This document shows, one piece after another, positions 9,563-21,134 of a stretch of 64,000 nucleotides of DNA. Each line of letters begins with the position of its first letter. Within the stretch, counting starts at the first letter, position 1. Position numbers and translations under genes: made by a program. This DNA is from Batillaria attramentaria (Eukaryota; Mollusca; Gastropoda; Batillariidae). The notes under the pieces are model-generated. The model saw nothing but the letters and a program-made list of their open reading frames with translations, had not been told where the DNA came from and did not search any database. The stretch spans positions 996,001 to 1,060,000 of the forward strand of contig JACVVK020000090.1 in NCBI GenBank assembly GCA_018292915.2. The letters run 5' to 3'.

Positions 9563-12500
9563 TCAATCCTCCGCCATTTCCAAGGGATCAGAGTCAGCGC
9601 CGTCATCGTCACTTTGGCCTTTGCCCTTGACGCCCATAACCTGCTGAAGACACGGGATGGGGATGTCTTCCTCCAGGTCAAGGTCAAGACAGTCGCTGTC
9701 GTCGCCCCCGCCCTCTATGACATCATCAGTGGATACAATCGCCGCTTTGGTCTCGCTAAGCATCGGTAACACGTCTTCCTCGTCATTCAGTTCAAGCACG
9801 TCATGTGGAACGTCATTGTCAGGAACAAACTGGTCTCTGTCTGCTGAGATAGTCGAGGATGAACGTTTCCCGGAGAGTTCCTTTCGCTCTGGATACGGAA
9901 CCTTGGCTTTTGCCTCATTACTTGGAGAAGGGACTACACGGGAGGTACCCCTAGCTTTTTTACTATCCTGTGTATTGGACTTTGGCGCAGTATTTTGTCT
10001 ATGCGGGCTTCCATGTTTGTCCTCACTGGTGACCGTCGTTTCTGCCTTAGTTCCTCCATCAGCTGATTGTCGTGAGGGAACCATGAACTTCTGTGATTTT
10101 GATTTCTTTTTCTCATCGGTCGCCGAGACTGCCGTCTTCTTCTCTGGCTTTCTTTTGGTCGGTTTCACTTTTCCCTCGGCGTCTGGGTGTGTTTCCGCAT
10201 TCCTCTTTTTCTTCTTGGACGGTTTTTCTGCTGAGGATGGGTTTTCTAAGCTTGGGGTTTTCTCTGAAATCTGGACAGTTCCCTTCTTTTGCAATTTAAG
10301 TTTCTTCTTTTGTGAGCCTTCTTCACAGCTCTGTGCCTCTAGCTTCAAAGACGCAAAAAAATCTTTGCTGTCCTGTTCCTTGCTAGGCGTCGCTTCAGTG
10401 CGCTCTGGAGATTTCGCTGCTGGTCCAACGCTCCTTTGTATTGCGTTCCCCTTCTTTCTTTTCTTTGGCACTTCCAATTTCTCCTCAGCATTTACTGCAA
10501 CTTCAGACTGCTTTCTTTTCTTGGGTTTCTTGAAGTGATGCGCTTCTGTGGAAGATGGGCTTTGTGAGGTGTCAGACTTCTTTTGGCGGTGGATTTTCTT
10601 TTTATCCTGAGTAGATTCAGTCTGTACTTTTGCAACTGGTTCTGTGGACTCTTGGACTTTTGGTTTCTTCTCTTTGCTGGCCTGTGCAGGTTTCTGAAGA
10701 GCCTGCTTCGGTTTAGATGTCAGGGTCAAGGTATCACTGCTATTGACAGAGATGTTCATGTCCTTTGTTTTCTTCTTCTTTTTCTTCGGAACCGTTTCAC
10801 TTTCCTCTACTAAGCGGCTGCTATGTTCGGTACTAGGCAGCTGTGGAGCACTAAAACCCTTTTTTCTTCTTCTTGAAATCTTGATTACAAACTTCCTTAC
10901 ATTTCTGGGATCTGTCTGCAATACCCTCCTCATCAGTCTTTTCCTTCTCTGTACACAGTTTCGAAGAACTGGTCTCAGCACATCGCTTTTTGGTCTTCTT
11001 TTCCTCCCCGTCGCTTGCATCGTCAGCGCTGCTCTCTGAGTCTATGCTGCTCTCTTCATCGGAGTAAATCTCACAGCACTGTGTCTTCCGCTTGGCAGAT
11101 TTAGCCAGCTTGTGCACTTTGCAATGCTGATTCTGGAACTTAACGTGGAGGTTGTCAAAATCTCTGTCAGAACTGTTGCTTGGATCTGAGTCAGGGAAGT
11201 ATCCAGTACAGAAAAGCGCGTCTGATTTAGAATCATCCCCTGATGAACCCGGTGAGGGTTTCGGTTTGCAAGTGCCTGTTATCTCTGAAGCAACAAAGGA
11301 ATTTAAAAAAAAGAGAAAAAAAAAAGTGTCACATTACAAGAATTTCCGAACATTCAGTACAGCGAGGTGAAAATACAGTAGCAAGAAAACCAACCTGGCA
11401 GCTTCATCTCTTATCACAGCTTTCGACATTTGGCATAATAATTCATTTAAAATGTACCAGTAATGCAGTTTTAGCAGGCTGATACGAACAGTATATATAC
11501 TTGAGCATTTCTGAGATATTTTTAACATAAAAAAGTACAACCATGAACAAAGACAGCATTTCTCAATTTCTATTTCACTAAGCAGTTTGTGCCTCAAACA
11601 TGGCCTTTCTACACAATCATACTCAGATAAGCATTGGAAAGTACACTCACTTGGTGTTTTCCTGTGTACTGTTTTCAGTTTTTCTTCTCTGCCTGGAATG
11701 ATCTTCCCATGACCACGACCTGATGAATGTGCAAATCATTCAAAACCATGAAAAGACAAAGCATTCGTAGTCATACAACTAAAACAAAATACACTACGTG
11801 AGGAAAGGGGGACACTTTATTATCATATTGTTATTAAAAAAAATTCTCAAGCTAAATTTTGACCTACAAAGGATACACTGAACACACCACCCAGTGTAAA
11901 CTAGAAATTTGGGCCAAGACCGAATCAAATAAAATAAAGTAAAAAATCAGAAATACTTCATTGTGTCTGAGAGACAAATTCATCTTTTTATGCTTGGGCA
12001 GTAAGTACAAACAAGAAATGATCAGTGTCTTATTCTGTCAAACTCTGAAACGAGAACACAGGCACACACAGAAATGCAAGTGAAACTGATTTACGACATG
12101 CCCTAAGAAATGTGTGCACTAATGTGGTATGTTTCTTTAGATGTACGACAATAATGAACGCGACATGACAAACAGTCTTGGATGTGCGCACAATGATGCA
12201 TGTTCACGACTAGTCATCTCCCTTAATGCTGTACATGTGTAAAACAGACCTCTAGCTTGTTTTGCTGGTTGTCTTCCCCTGAGGTTCTTTGAAGACATAG
12301 CAAATCCAAACTTCTGCAGTCTTTCCTGCACAAAATAGCAAGAATGTTACCATGTTCACAAGCTGTGTATTCCACACACCTGTAAAACAAAATATTTGAA
12401 TTAGCACGCACACCAATGCAGTTTGCTTACAAGTTACATACTGATACAATTAGCACTCCATGATCCTCCATGATTGTTATACAGGATGACCAATTGTCAA

Positions 12501-15500
12501 GGGAGGAAACTGCAGTAATCTGAGCAGTGAGAACAGAGACCAAGTTTTATGTCCCCTCGCCTGTTTGGTCACACCCGACCAGCTGGTTACCTGGAGTGGA
12601 ATGCTGAATGCTTCACGTGCTTTTCTCATTGCTGCAGATACACCCTTCCTGAACTTGTGACCTCTGAGGTAGGGCTGAGACACATGAATGAAACAAGCAC
12701 ACAGCAGTCATTCAACCTGTGCCATCATGAGACACAAAAACACACTCCAACATTTGTAAATTCAAGGAAACAGGTGCGCATGATATACCTTTCAGCAAAT
12801 TAGTCCCAATTTTTTTTTTTTTTTTTTTTTGGGGGGGGGGGTGGGGGGGGGGGGGGGGGCTTCTTTTCAGTCCACTAACCACTCAAGCAGACCTTCGGAA
12901 AGGTATGCAATGAACTCACTCTTACCGAAAATTCTGCAAGGTCAGAAAACTGCATGGGTCTGATGCGTGCCACCCTCATCCAAGCTCTGCTTACTCTCTC
13001 ATCCAAAAACACCACATGGAAGTCAGTCTGAGAGAAAAAAAAAAATTAAAATAAAAAATCAACAATTACCCATTCACCTGCTGAGCATAAGTATCTGGAA
13101 AATATGGCCAAAACGGTAATACACTGGCAGGAGAGACCTAATGAGCTACAGAAAAGTTCTCCTAAATGATAATCTTATGTAAAAAAAATTTCCCAAAGGT
13201 TATGGTAACTTTTCACACTAAATGGAAACTTGGGAGTGATTAAACTTCAACATCCAGTTAATATCAACCCTGTAAATTTAAGTCTGATGGGTACATGAGT
13301 GTTCTAAGTGAACCAAAAATGAAAATAAGGCCCGCACTTATGTTGCAATTCACTTATTCATGGCCCTTGCAAAGTGATACAGTTGAACTTGTTTTTGATT
13401 CTCTTAATAACTGCTGTATTTTTTGTTGGCTATGAAACTTGTCTGTGTGTATGCATGAAGTTTTACACTGTTAGACTAAGAAACTGTGACTAGTGGCTGT
13501 CAGCTTACTGGGTACATGCTTTCTTCTGATGGTACTTCACAGTATATGTCATAGTCAGGGTCAATGTCAATCATTCCAGGCCACCTTAAGAAATATCGAA
13601 GCATGATTCATTTGAAATATCAAAGAGTGACTATCAGATTAAAACAACATTATATTACAGATGGATGAAGTAAAAGAATACGTACTATCAAGCAAGCAAC
13701 CAACCTGTGACTCAGTTTGAACTTGATCTGTGTCCAAACAGCGTACGTTCAATGTTGATTTTTTTTCCTTTGTGTAAGAACATTCCCTAAGTCATTAAAT
13801 AAGTAAATAAACAAATGAACGGAACAGAGCTTACCATGGATATCCATCCATCTTTACCCACACAAGGGAGCCAAGGGTGTATCTTGTAAAGATATGGTCA
13901 GATTCATCATACTCTTGTTCCTCCTTCTCACAGCTGTTGTACCTGGAATCTAAAACAGGAAATAAACATGAAAATGTAGTACAATATGGCCCCTAGGATA
14001 CACACCATTACATTGCACTGCCTCCTGTTTCTACTATCGGTTGGGCGCTGCTGATCGAATAGGGGGATAGGGGGGTAGGGTGGCCTGGGTTTGAAGTTGT
14101 GCACAGAGTACAGCGAGTGACATGACTAAAGCACCTGCCCCCATAGTGTAGTGGTTAGCACTTCGGACCATGGACTGTGAGACCCGGGTCTGAGTCCCAG
14201 CCGAGGCAAGCGGGATTTTTCCTACCAAGGTTGGCTCCTACCCAGAGCGGGTGTGTTATGGGCCCAATGGGGAGGCTGTTGCCACACAGCCGAGATTCAC
14301 CCAAGCGACTTTGGGGGTGTTTCCCCTGGTATGACACGTCTTATGATGTGGATGATTACACGGCCGGCACCACAGGTGCCGTAGTTCCCAGGCCTGGTTA
14401 ATGCCGGGATATTTATGACAGGAAGAGTGGAATGCGGCCCTGTCCCGCAGACCCAAACCACACGGACCTCCATAGCATCACCTTATCATCATGCATAATA
14501 AAAATTGCCCCAGCTTCCGAGCCCTCAGTGGATTCCACCCATTATCAGGGAAAAACACCACTGGAGCCGGCAAAGAGTTGTGGAAGCAAAAAAAAAAACC
14601 CCCCAAAAAACTAAAGCACTGGACTGATCAGGAGAATACATGTACATAATTATGATAATACCTGGATGCATTGAACAATTCCAACAGTCTGCAACGTGCA
14701 ATGGGTCCTGGACATCAGGTAGGTATCTCCACTTTTTACACTGCTGTTGACTGCACTGAACCCACGTTCCTGAAATATTCCTGCTATCAGTAATGCATGA
14801 CTTTATCACCATTAATTTTTCACGTGTAGAAAAATAATACAGAAACCCAACAGCTACATTACTTTTGGATCCAAAAGAGATAACCCACTGTAAACTGATT
14901 CCTGGGCCTAATACTCACTGGTAACTCATGCCAGGTGCAGTTACATTCACTGTGTGTTTTGCTCATGCCATACATCATGGGCGTACCTGCACCGATACTT
15001 TTTACACAGAGCTCTCAGCTCTGTAATGGCAAATGCATCCAAACTTTACCTAGGCCCACACAGTGTGGGTGAATATACACGTACATATACACCCATACTT
15101 CTACCCATAAAACAGACGACATCGGTAAAATTAGTTTTCATTTTTGTGACTTTTTGCATGTGCCTCATGGACTTATTATACTAACCCAACCAAAGAAAAC
15201 AAAACTCTACCGAGTTCAGCAGGAACCTCTTCCTCTTTGACTGGCTGTTGCTCTGCTGCCATCTTTCTCACTGCTAGGTCTGAAAATTACACGACTGCTA
15301 TGAGGGTTGCAACTTTGAACAATACATGCATGTACATTTTTTTTTGTTTTTGGACAAACCAGGATATAAGAATACATGTTACCATAAACCATACTGTGCA
15401 CAACTCACGAGGACAGCTGCACATCAGCAAGAAAGTTTCTGTAATCAACATTTAAGCGCACTGTCAGTTTTATTGAAGATAATGTCTCACCTAATATCTC

Positions 15501-18500
15501 AGCTGTTCCTTTGAAAGAAGGTTTATAAAGCTTTTTCTTCTTTTCTTTTGGGAATGGCTTTGAAATCTTTGCTGCAGATGGCCTTTCCTTTTCCTCAGCT
15601 GGCTTTCCTGGCCCTGAATCAGCACTGGTGCCTAGGAAAAGAGAGGAACTCTGTGACTGATACAAAATACTGTACTGTTTTAAAAGGGCAATCTCTATTT
15701 TGAGCGTACATGCGCACTCACACACGAAACTCTTCCAACACATAAGTTGACTTAGTGAACACGAAAATAGCCCATTTAAAATACTGATCTTATATCTTAC
15801 TTAAAATTAATTCTAGCGAAATGTAAACAAAAAGAACAAGTGCTGTTAGTTTTGTGGCCAAAAGAAACAATCGCAAAAATCTGTAGGGAAAATAAATGCC
15901 AGTTTGTGTTAGTGAAGCAACAGGACAGAAACTCAGGTGATGCTGGTGCACAGCTCCCTGCACTGGTACATGTAACATCACATGCATGCCACTGTGCTCC
16001 ACAAGGCTGACTTAGATGTGCAGATTTGTTAGTGTGAATCTATAACTCCTAACTGTCCACACACGAATCACATCCTGAATCAAAATCGTCACAACACAAG
16101 ACAGCACTAGACAACACTGTTATGCAACTTCGAGGCCAGTAGTCCGCCCGACAGACAGCGCAACATGCGTCACACTCCTGCGTGCGGTCGACCCTAGCCA
16201 GACAGCTCAGCGATTTCGCACCCTCTAGTGAATACCGTGGTCACTCGCTTGTTCGGGTATTGGCCACGTAATAGCCAATGGCACACTCAGTGATGGACCC
16301 CCTTACAACTTGCCCCAAGCACTTCCCACTGGCTTGAGGGCGGCAGACAGCAAGAGACAAATCCCGAAGCATGAAACCATGTGTGACGTACTCACAGCCG
16401 TATGAGTCATACACAAGACTGCCCTGAGCAGGCAAAGGGATTATGAGAGATTATGCAATCTGCTGCAGGCTGGGCGAGGCAAGGGAAGGGATAGGGCCTC
16501 ACCGAAAGTGCCCACACCTTGCGTAATAGTGTTGTGGAGTGGTGTCTAGTGCTGTTTAGTGGTCTTGTGAGTTTTGGTAAGTCTTGTCATGTAGTGTGGA
16601 CAGGGGGGTAGGGCTGTGGACAGTTAGGAGTTAAGCCTGTTACAGTGCACCAGCATACCAGCAGCAATAAATCTGAATCAACAGTACCACTGACCAAACT
16701 AATGAACTACATGTACCAGTAGAAAGTTCAATGGACTGATTGAAATATATACATGTATCTGTACAATAAACCATGCAACACACTTGGAGTTGGATCGTCG
16801 AAGCACAGCTTTCGAGGAGCGAGTTTATTGGCCCTAGCAGCACGTTTCTTTGTCTTGTTCTTGATAACAGGAGTGTGAACGCAGCTTTCCTCTGTTTTAC
16901 TGGCTTGTGGGGTATGATTATTGTCTTGCTGGAAATCCTCAGCCCTGAAAAAAAAGAAAAAAAAAAAATTCTTGCTGCATGTCAGCAATAAACTGGTTAG
17001 ATAAATTATGTCATTAGATATTAGCTATTATTTTAAGCAAATAACCATAAACAGAATAAAACCCGTTGCCGTGCATTTCAATTCTGCAGGCCACTCCATC
17101 TTAAATATGACAGTAACTGGCCTGTGGCTTATGCACGGTGACGCCACAGACAGACGCGACATGGAGTCGCACATTATTCAGCGCCTGGGAAGCCAGGCCC
17201 CGGGTGGTTTGAACGAAAAGCCGTAACATAACCCTCTGAACTTTTTTCACACACAATCCATGGTCCTGTGTCACCAAAGGATGGGTGTTGTGATTGCTAA
17301 TTTTCACTATTCTTTTTTGTTTTCTGCCCAACATTTTTTTTTTTTTTTTTTCACACACAGTCCATGGTCTTCTGTCACCTAAGGATGGGTGTTGTGATAA
17401 TTTTACTATTTTTTCTGGTCCTTTTCTCGCCCACCGTTTTTTTGTTGTTTTTTTTTTCCCGCGCCGTGTATGTCAGTACGTTCGCAGAGTTACCTTTTGC
17501 TTGTTTGTTGAAGTTATGTCCCATTTGTTTATGTCCTGAAGAAGGCGTAAGCCGAAACGTCGACCTGTGCCGTCCTTTGTCAAAGTTAAGTGGTTTCTGT
17601 CCCTTTTATGTCGCTTTTATTTGCTTAACTTGTAACCACTTCGCAGTCATTACCGTTTCCGTTTCAAATAACCATAATTATTACCAGAATAACTGTTTAT
17701 TTCGTGCAACTGACTGTTATCTTCAAGCTATTGTGAACGCATGTCTCACATCTTGTAACAAAGCCAAGCACCGTATTGTTGTTGGTCTGTTGTTTTTCTT
17801 GTTGCTGTTGTTTGTTTTTTTTAACCACCTAGATAGGCCTGACTGTATACCCTTGACCAGCAGATAAGCAGCATTATCGTACCTGTCCCACTGATCCACT
17901 TCCATTGCTATGGCCTCCAGACTGCTGGCTGAAGACTGCTCACTGGCAATGGATACCACATCGTCTTTCTCCTCCTCTGCCTCCTTTTCCTTCTCTGGAT
18001 CATCAGACTGACGTTCTTGGTCATCTGCTACTGCCCCGTCATCACCTGGGCATCGCTTGTCTGCTTCAGTCTCATTCCCACAGGAAACACTATCATTGCC
18101 CTGCCCCTCTGGAGATTTCTCAGGCGGATCGTCTTGGGTAGAAGCTGCATATATGTCATCACTGGTATCTGAAATATCAAGGAATATCAAAACAGCCTGC
18201 AAAGGAGTTGAAAATAAATTTCACCAAAAAGTCCTGGTTTTTCAACAACAAAAAATTGTATTTTGCATTATCTTCTTCACTGGAACATTTTTTTTTCGAA
18301 GTGAACAGTTGTATACCCTTGAGAACCCTCCTTTAAAAGTAAGGGTGAGTTTGCACCCACAATGTCCGGTGACAGTTACTGTTGTTTCTTGTTTAAAAGT
18401 ATGGGCAAGTTTGCATCCGTGACGGCATGCATGCAAGTTTCCTCCTTTAAAAGAGTGGGTGTGTTTGCACCCATGGTTATACGTTTTTGTTGTTTATTCT

Positions 18501-20097
18501 TTTTTTTCTTTTTTTTTTAACTACTTTATTGTCCCTTTCAGGAAATTCGGGCTGCTTCCCCCGGGGGAAGCGTGTCGCCACGGTGCAGCGCCACCCAATA
18601 CCTATCCTTCCTTTTTTTTTCTTTTTTTAAAACAATTTTGCAATTTTGCTGGGGGAGGAAAGCCAGATAACCCGGAGAGAAACCCCCGATGACCAGCCCA
18701 GTAGCCAGGAAAAACCGGTATCACATATCACAAGCTCGACCTGGGCTCGAACCCACGCTTCATCGCCGTGACATTGGTGATGGCTGTTCAGTAGCGGAGA
18801 GTCTAAACCCGACGCGCTACCTATTAGACCACTGCTCACCCCTCTCTTCTTTGTTTACTGTCAAAATCGCACAAGGTTTGGTGAGCGCTTGCCCAATACT
18901 TGTATTGACAAAGTCAAGATGTTTCATGGATCTAGCTTCAAAATTTACTGAGCTATGGAATTTTGAATGAACGTACGGCAAAGGTTAAAGAATTAGATAA
19001 AAGCAAAATCTACCACAGCTTAGAATGACATGGACAAACATGTCACTCACCTGTAAACATAAAGTGCTGTGGATTTTACATTCACAAAATTTGCTCACAC
19101 AAACTTGTAAGCCCTTACCACAAGGTGTTTTTTCAGGAATGCCTTCGTCATTCTCCTCTTCAGCAACAGAAGAAAGAGAAATCTGCTGCAACACAGCATC
19201 AAATATCTCTCTGTACTCCGCATCACTCAGAGGCCTTTGGTTCTTACGAACACTGGACTTCTCTGTCGTCCTTGGCTTGCTCTTCTTGGTACTGCGTGCT
19301 GTGTCTGTTTCTTTTCCTTCCTATCACACAGAGAAAAGGTTATGCAAAAACCATGGGAATGTGACATAACAACCACTGTTATTCACATATTGGTCCGTAT
19401 CCAAGATCCCAACAGACCCTCAAAAGCGTAGAGGCAGAACCTGAACAATTAACCTCTTTTGTAGAATATTACTGGTACATGTACATCCGTATATAATTTT
19501 TTATACAACATATGTGAGCATTCAAATTCAAGTGTGTGTGTGTGTGTGTGTGTGTGCAAATGCACGCCAGGTTTCGAAATATTTTTCAAAAGCAGGCACC
19601 AGTCTGGGCACTCTACTTGGAAAAGTTGAGTGCCCGAATGAAGTGAAGGGAGCACATTATGTATTTCAACAAATAATTGGTCCAAACCTGTATCTCCTTC
19701 TTTATGGGTGTGTCACCATTTGCTTTTATTTCATCTGAAGCTTCTACCAGTTTCCTGACTGTGGGCACTGTTTGACAGAATACAACATAATTATTGTTTC
19801 ACTCTTACTGCATGGATGTGAGATCGGTTCTTTTGTATACCTCTAACAGGAGCTCTCCTTAAAACTTTCAGTCAAAATCAAGAAATGAGTGTGGTGTATT
19901 CAAGTGTACATAATCAGGAGTAAGGATTTGGGAAAACTGACTCTCTCTCTCTATATATATATATCCCTGTCTGTTTACAGGATACCTGAACATGAATAAA
20001 ACAGTGATGGATCACTGGATGTGCATATCAGACATTGACACACTACAGTATAATTACCTGAAAAATTCTTTTTGGATATTTTCTTTTTAGATTCCAT
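9563..20097 (-). CDS. ZCWPW1: ZCWPW1 orthologue: CW zinc finger and PWWP histone reader, 15 coding exons
   Basis: Coding exons, in gene order: 20097-20058, 19767-19688, 19320-19119, 18168-17883, 16944-16784, 15631-15491, 15279-15211, 14769-14662, 13949-13835, 13584-13509, 13027-12926, 12674-12591, 12325-12250, 11719-11651 and 11275-9563. All junctions are GT-AG and keep frame. Residues about 327-375 form a CW domain (W-V-Q-C, C-K-K-W-R, C-W-N-C) and about 380-465 a PWWP domain (G-Y-P-W-W-P-G-M-I, V-S-R-A-W). The helical segment after it matches the vertebrate family too. Family knowledge: the CW domain reads H3K4me3 and PWWP reads H3K36me3; vertebrate ZCWPW1 acts at PRDM9-marked meiotic breaks. 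The strict frame ends at 10851 after 677 codons, near the length of the human protein as I recall it. A further 430-codon Lys/Ser/Glu-rich frame, offset by one base, continues to 9563. The N-terminal half is disordered and acidic/basic. Confidence 0.9.
10851..10866 (-). other. ZCWPW1: Apparent frameshift at an A6 run in the last ZCWPW1 exon
   Basis: Read in the spliced frame, the exon reaches K-K-K-K-G-F and a TAG at 10853-10851. Just before it is a run of six A on the coding strand (T at 10860-10865). In the frame one base off, reading stays open for about 430 more codons of the same Lys/Ser/Glu-rich character to 9563. An assembly or sequencing error in the homopolymer, a real truncating allele, or a genuine short protein with a relic tail are all possible. 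Confidence 0.75.
14135..14609 (+). mobile_element. tRNA-derived SINE (family 1) in a ZCWPW1 intron
   Basis: The head GCCCCCATAGTGTAGTGGTT and the later GAGACCCGGGTCTGAGTCCC are the A and B boxes of a tRNA-like pol III promoter. A unique body of about 350 bp follows, then an A-rich tail. The insertion is flanked by a 10-bp duplication ACTAAAGCAC (14125-14134 and 14610-14619). The body is nearly the same as that of 35252-35761. Orientation is opposite to the host gene. Confidence 0.9.
14662..14769 (-). CDS. ZCWPW1: ZCWPW1 exon encoding the CW zinc-finger core
   Basis: This 108-nt exon (phase 1 on both sides) encodes G-T-W-V-Q-C-S, then C-K-K-W-R-Y-L-P and D-C-W-N-C. These are the first Trp of the methyl-lysine cage, the first zinc cysteine pair, the second conserved Trp and the third cysteine region. 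The next exon supplies R-Y-N-S-C-E, the last zinc ligand. The order matches CW domains of ZCWPW1, which recognise trimethylated H3K4. A SINE inserted only about 50 bp downstream of its donor, in the intron. Confidence 0.9.
16043..16633. mobile_element. Fold-back MITE with long inverted repeats
   Basis: The left end TAACTCCTAACTGTCCACA matches the reverse complement of the right end exactly for 19 bp. Weaker matching continues inward for about 100 bp on each side, including the shared word AGCACTAGACA. The centre (16140-16500) has no coding frame. It sits in a ZCWPW1 intron. No clear target duplication beyond TA-like ends was seen. Confidence 0.75.
17249..17870 (+). mobile_element. Penelope-type retroelement 3' remnant
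   Basis: Two tandem copies of a segment of about 100 bp (CACACACARTCCATGGTC followed by TGTCACC and GGATGGGTGTTGTGAT) start near 17249 and 17352. They are followed by CCTGAAGAAGGCGTAAGCC and GAAACGTCGACC. That last motif, with the conceptual peptide P-E-E-G-V-S-R-N-V-D, is common at the ends of Penelope-like elements, where it forms a hammerhead-type ribozyme. The rest of the element is missing. The insertion lies in a ZCWPW1 intron, antisense to the gene. Confidence 0.55.
17533..17566 (+). ncRNA. Hammerhead-ribozyme-like motif
   Basis: The order is CUGAAGA (17536-17542), an extra A, a 3-bp stem GGC-GUAA-GCC, GAAA (17554-17557) and then CGUC with GUC as a possible cleavage triplet. GUC upstream (17533-17535) can pair with GAC downstream as the start of stem I. 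This matches the hammerhead core except for one extra A before stem II and almost no stem III. A palindromic ACGU could act only between two molecules. Activity is unproven. Confidence 0.4.
18316..18475 (+). repeat. Three imperfect tandem units of about 60 bp
   Basis: Three successive blocks share TTTAAAAGTRNGGG followed by GTTTGCACCC or close variants. They lie in a ZCWPW1 intron and show no coding role. Confidence 0.6.
18520..18843 (-). mobile_element. tRNA-derived SINE (family 2)
   Basis: On the minus strand the head reads GGGGTGAGCAGTGGTCTAAT, then GGTAGCGCG, with a B box GTGGGTTCGAGCCC. It continues into a body with a T-rich insertion and ends near the plus-strand TTTATTGTCCCTTTCAGG. 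The length of about 320 bp and internal pol III boxes fit a SINE. Its body differs from family 1. Target duplications could not be set because the left side is a T tract. Confidence 0.7.
19531..19556. repeat. (GT)n microsatellite
   Basis: A short GT run inside a ZCWPW1 intron. Confidence 0.9.
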
Positions 20098-21134
20098 GAT
20101 GCTGGTGTGTCATCTACACAATGTACTGGGCATGCATGCAGATGATGCGGGAACCCTGGGGGAAAAAACTGGACACACTGATGTAATATATTTCTGTGAC
20201 AGCTCTTCAGGATTAACTGAAATGATAGGAACATTTTTCTGTCACTCCCTCTCTGTTTTTACAGGCACTGCCCAACCCATTTACTGTAACTCCACCAGCT
20301 TTCACCATTATTAGCCTTAACAGCATTGTTTATCAATCTGCACCAGACAGCTAGTGTACAGTGTCAGTAAATGCGAGTGGGGTGGGTCACAAAATCACGA
20401 TGTTGCGACACTTTACGTATACAGTACACATACGTATACATTTCTCCATTCATTTCTTTTCTAAGATTGCAAATGTCTGAGGATAGTGAGATGTTCGTAT
20501 TTCCCGCTGACACAAGTCTGCGTTAGCGATAATGCACCCCTCCAATGGATCACACAAAGAGTGAATCTGAAGGATACTGTCAAAAACTCGACGCGACACT
20601 TTGGGAATATCATAAACAAATTAGTCTGTATATTACAAGACGTGCATATGTTTTCAATCTTTACACAAGACTGAAACTGTTCATTGAAGTACGTGGTCCT
20701 TGTCTGCAACAGACGACACCAAAACTTCCGGCAGTAATTGTCCCATGATGCCTCAGTATACATGCGCAATCTGCATTCGCTTTGCGCGAGCGAGGCGGAC
20801 GACACGAGGAGCAGGTACAGTACTTCGAAGGAGCTGATCTGCAAATGTGGAAAATTCTGTGGCCAATATTTCCTCAGAGATTTAGTTCTTAAGGTTGTCT
20901 AAGTGTGTTATATGCGTTGGGACTCTCGCTTTGAAGGCAGACGGCCGCTGGACGCTTGCTTGTTTACGTTTGGAACTGTCGAAAGTCGATCGTCCGCTTG
21001 GGGGCGCTGCGAGGATATTTACACGTTCATCTGTCGTTCCTTCTTTCTGTCTATCCCTGACGCAAGCCGCACGTTTAGTGCGGGCATTCGGCCTGCTCGC
21101 GGGGCCGCTTGGGGGTGCGACAGCATCTACAGGC
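20098..21134. promoter_or_regulatory. Bidirectional promoter between ZCWPW1 and MEPCE
   Basis: The two start codons diverge and are about 1.04 kb apart. The interval becomes CpG-rich on the MEPCE side (about 20700-21130), with GCGC-rich words such as TTTGCGCGAGCGAGGCGG near 20780. No TATA box is obvious. Layout and composition suit a shared housekeeping-type promoter. Transcription starts are not determined. The open frame that continues in phase upstream of the MEPCE ATG has no earlier ATG, which decides the MEPCE start. Confidence 0.7.

Noticed and set aside
9657..10538. 293-codon plus-strand open frame rich in Ser and Phe
   Set aside because: It is antisense to the Lys/Ser/Glu-rich last exon of ZCWPW1. 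AAG and GAA codons read as CTT and TTC on the other strand and give few stops.
14034..14600. Functional tRNA gene at the SINE heads
   Set aside because: The A and B boxes are present, but the sequence continues into a SINE body with an A tail and target duplications, and the acceptor stem does not close.
20461..20844. 127-codon minus-strand frame in the ZCWPW1-MEPCE interval
   Set aside because: It overlaps the promoter region, shows no domain and has no supporting splice sites.
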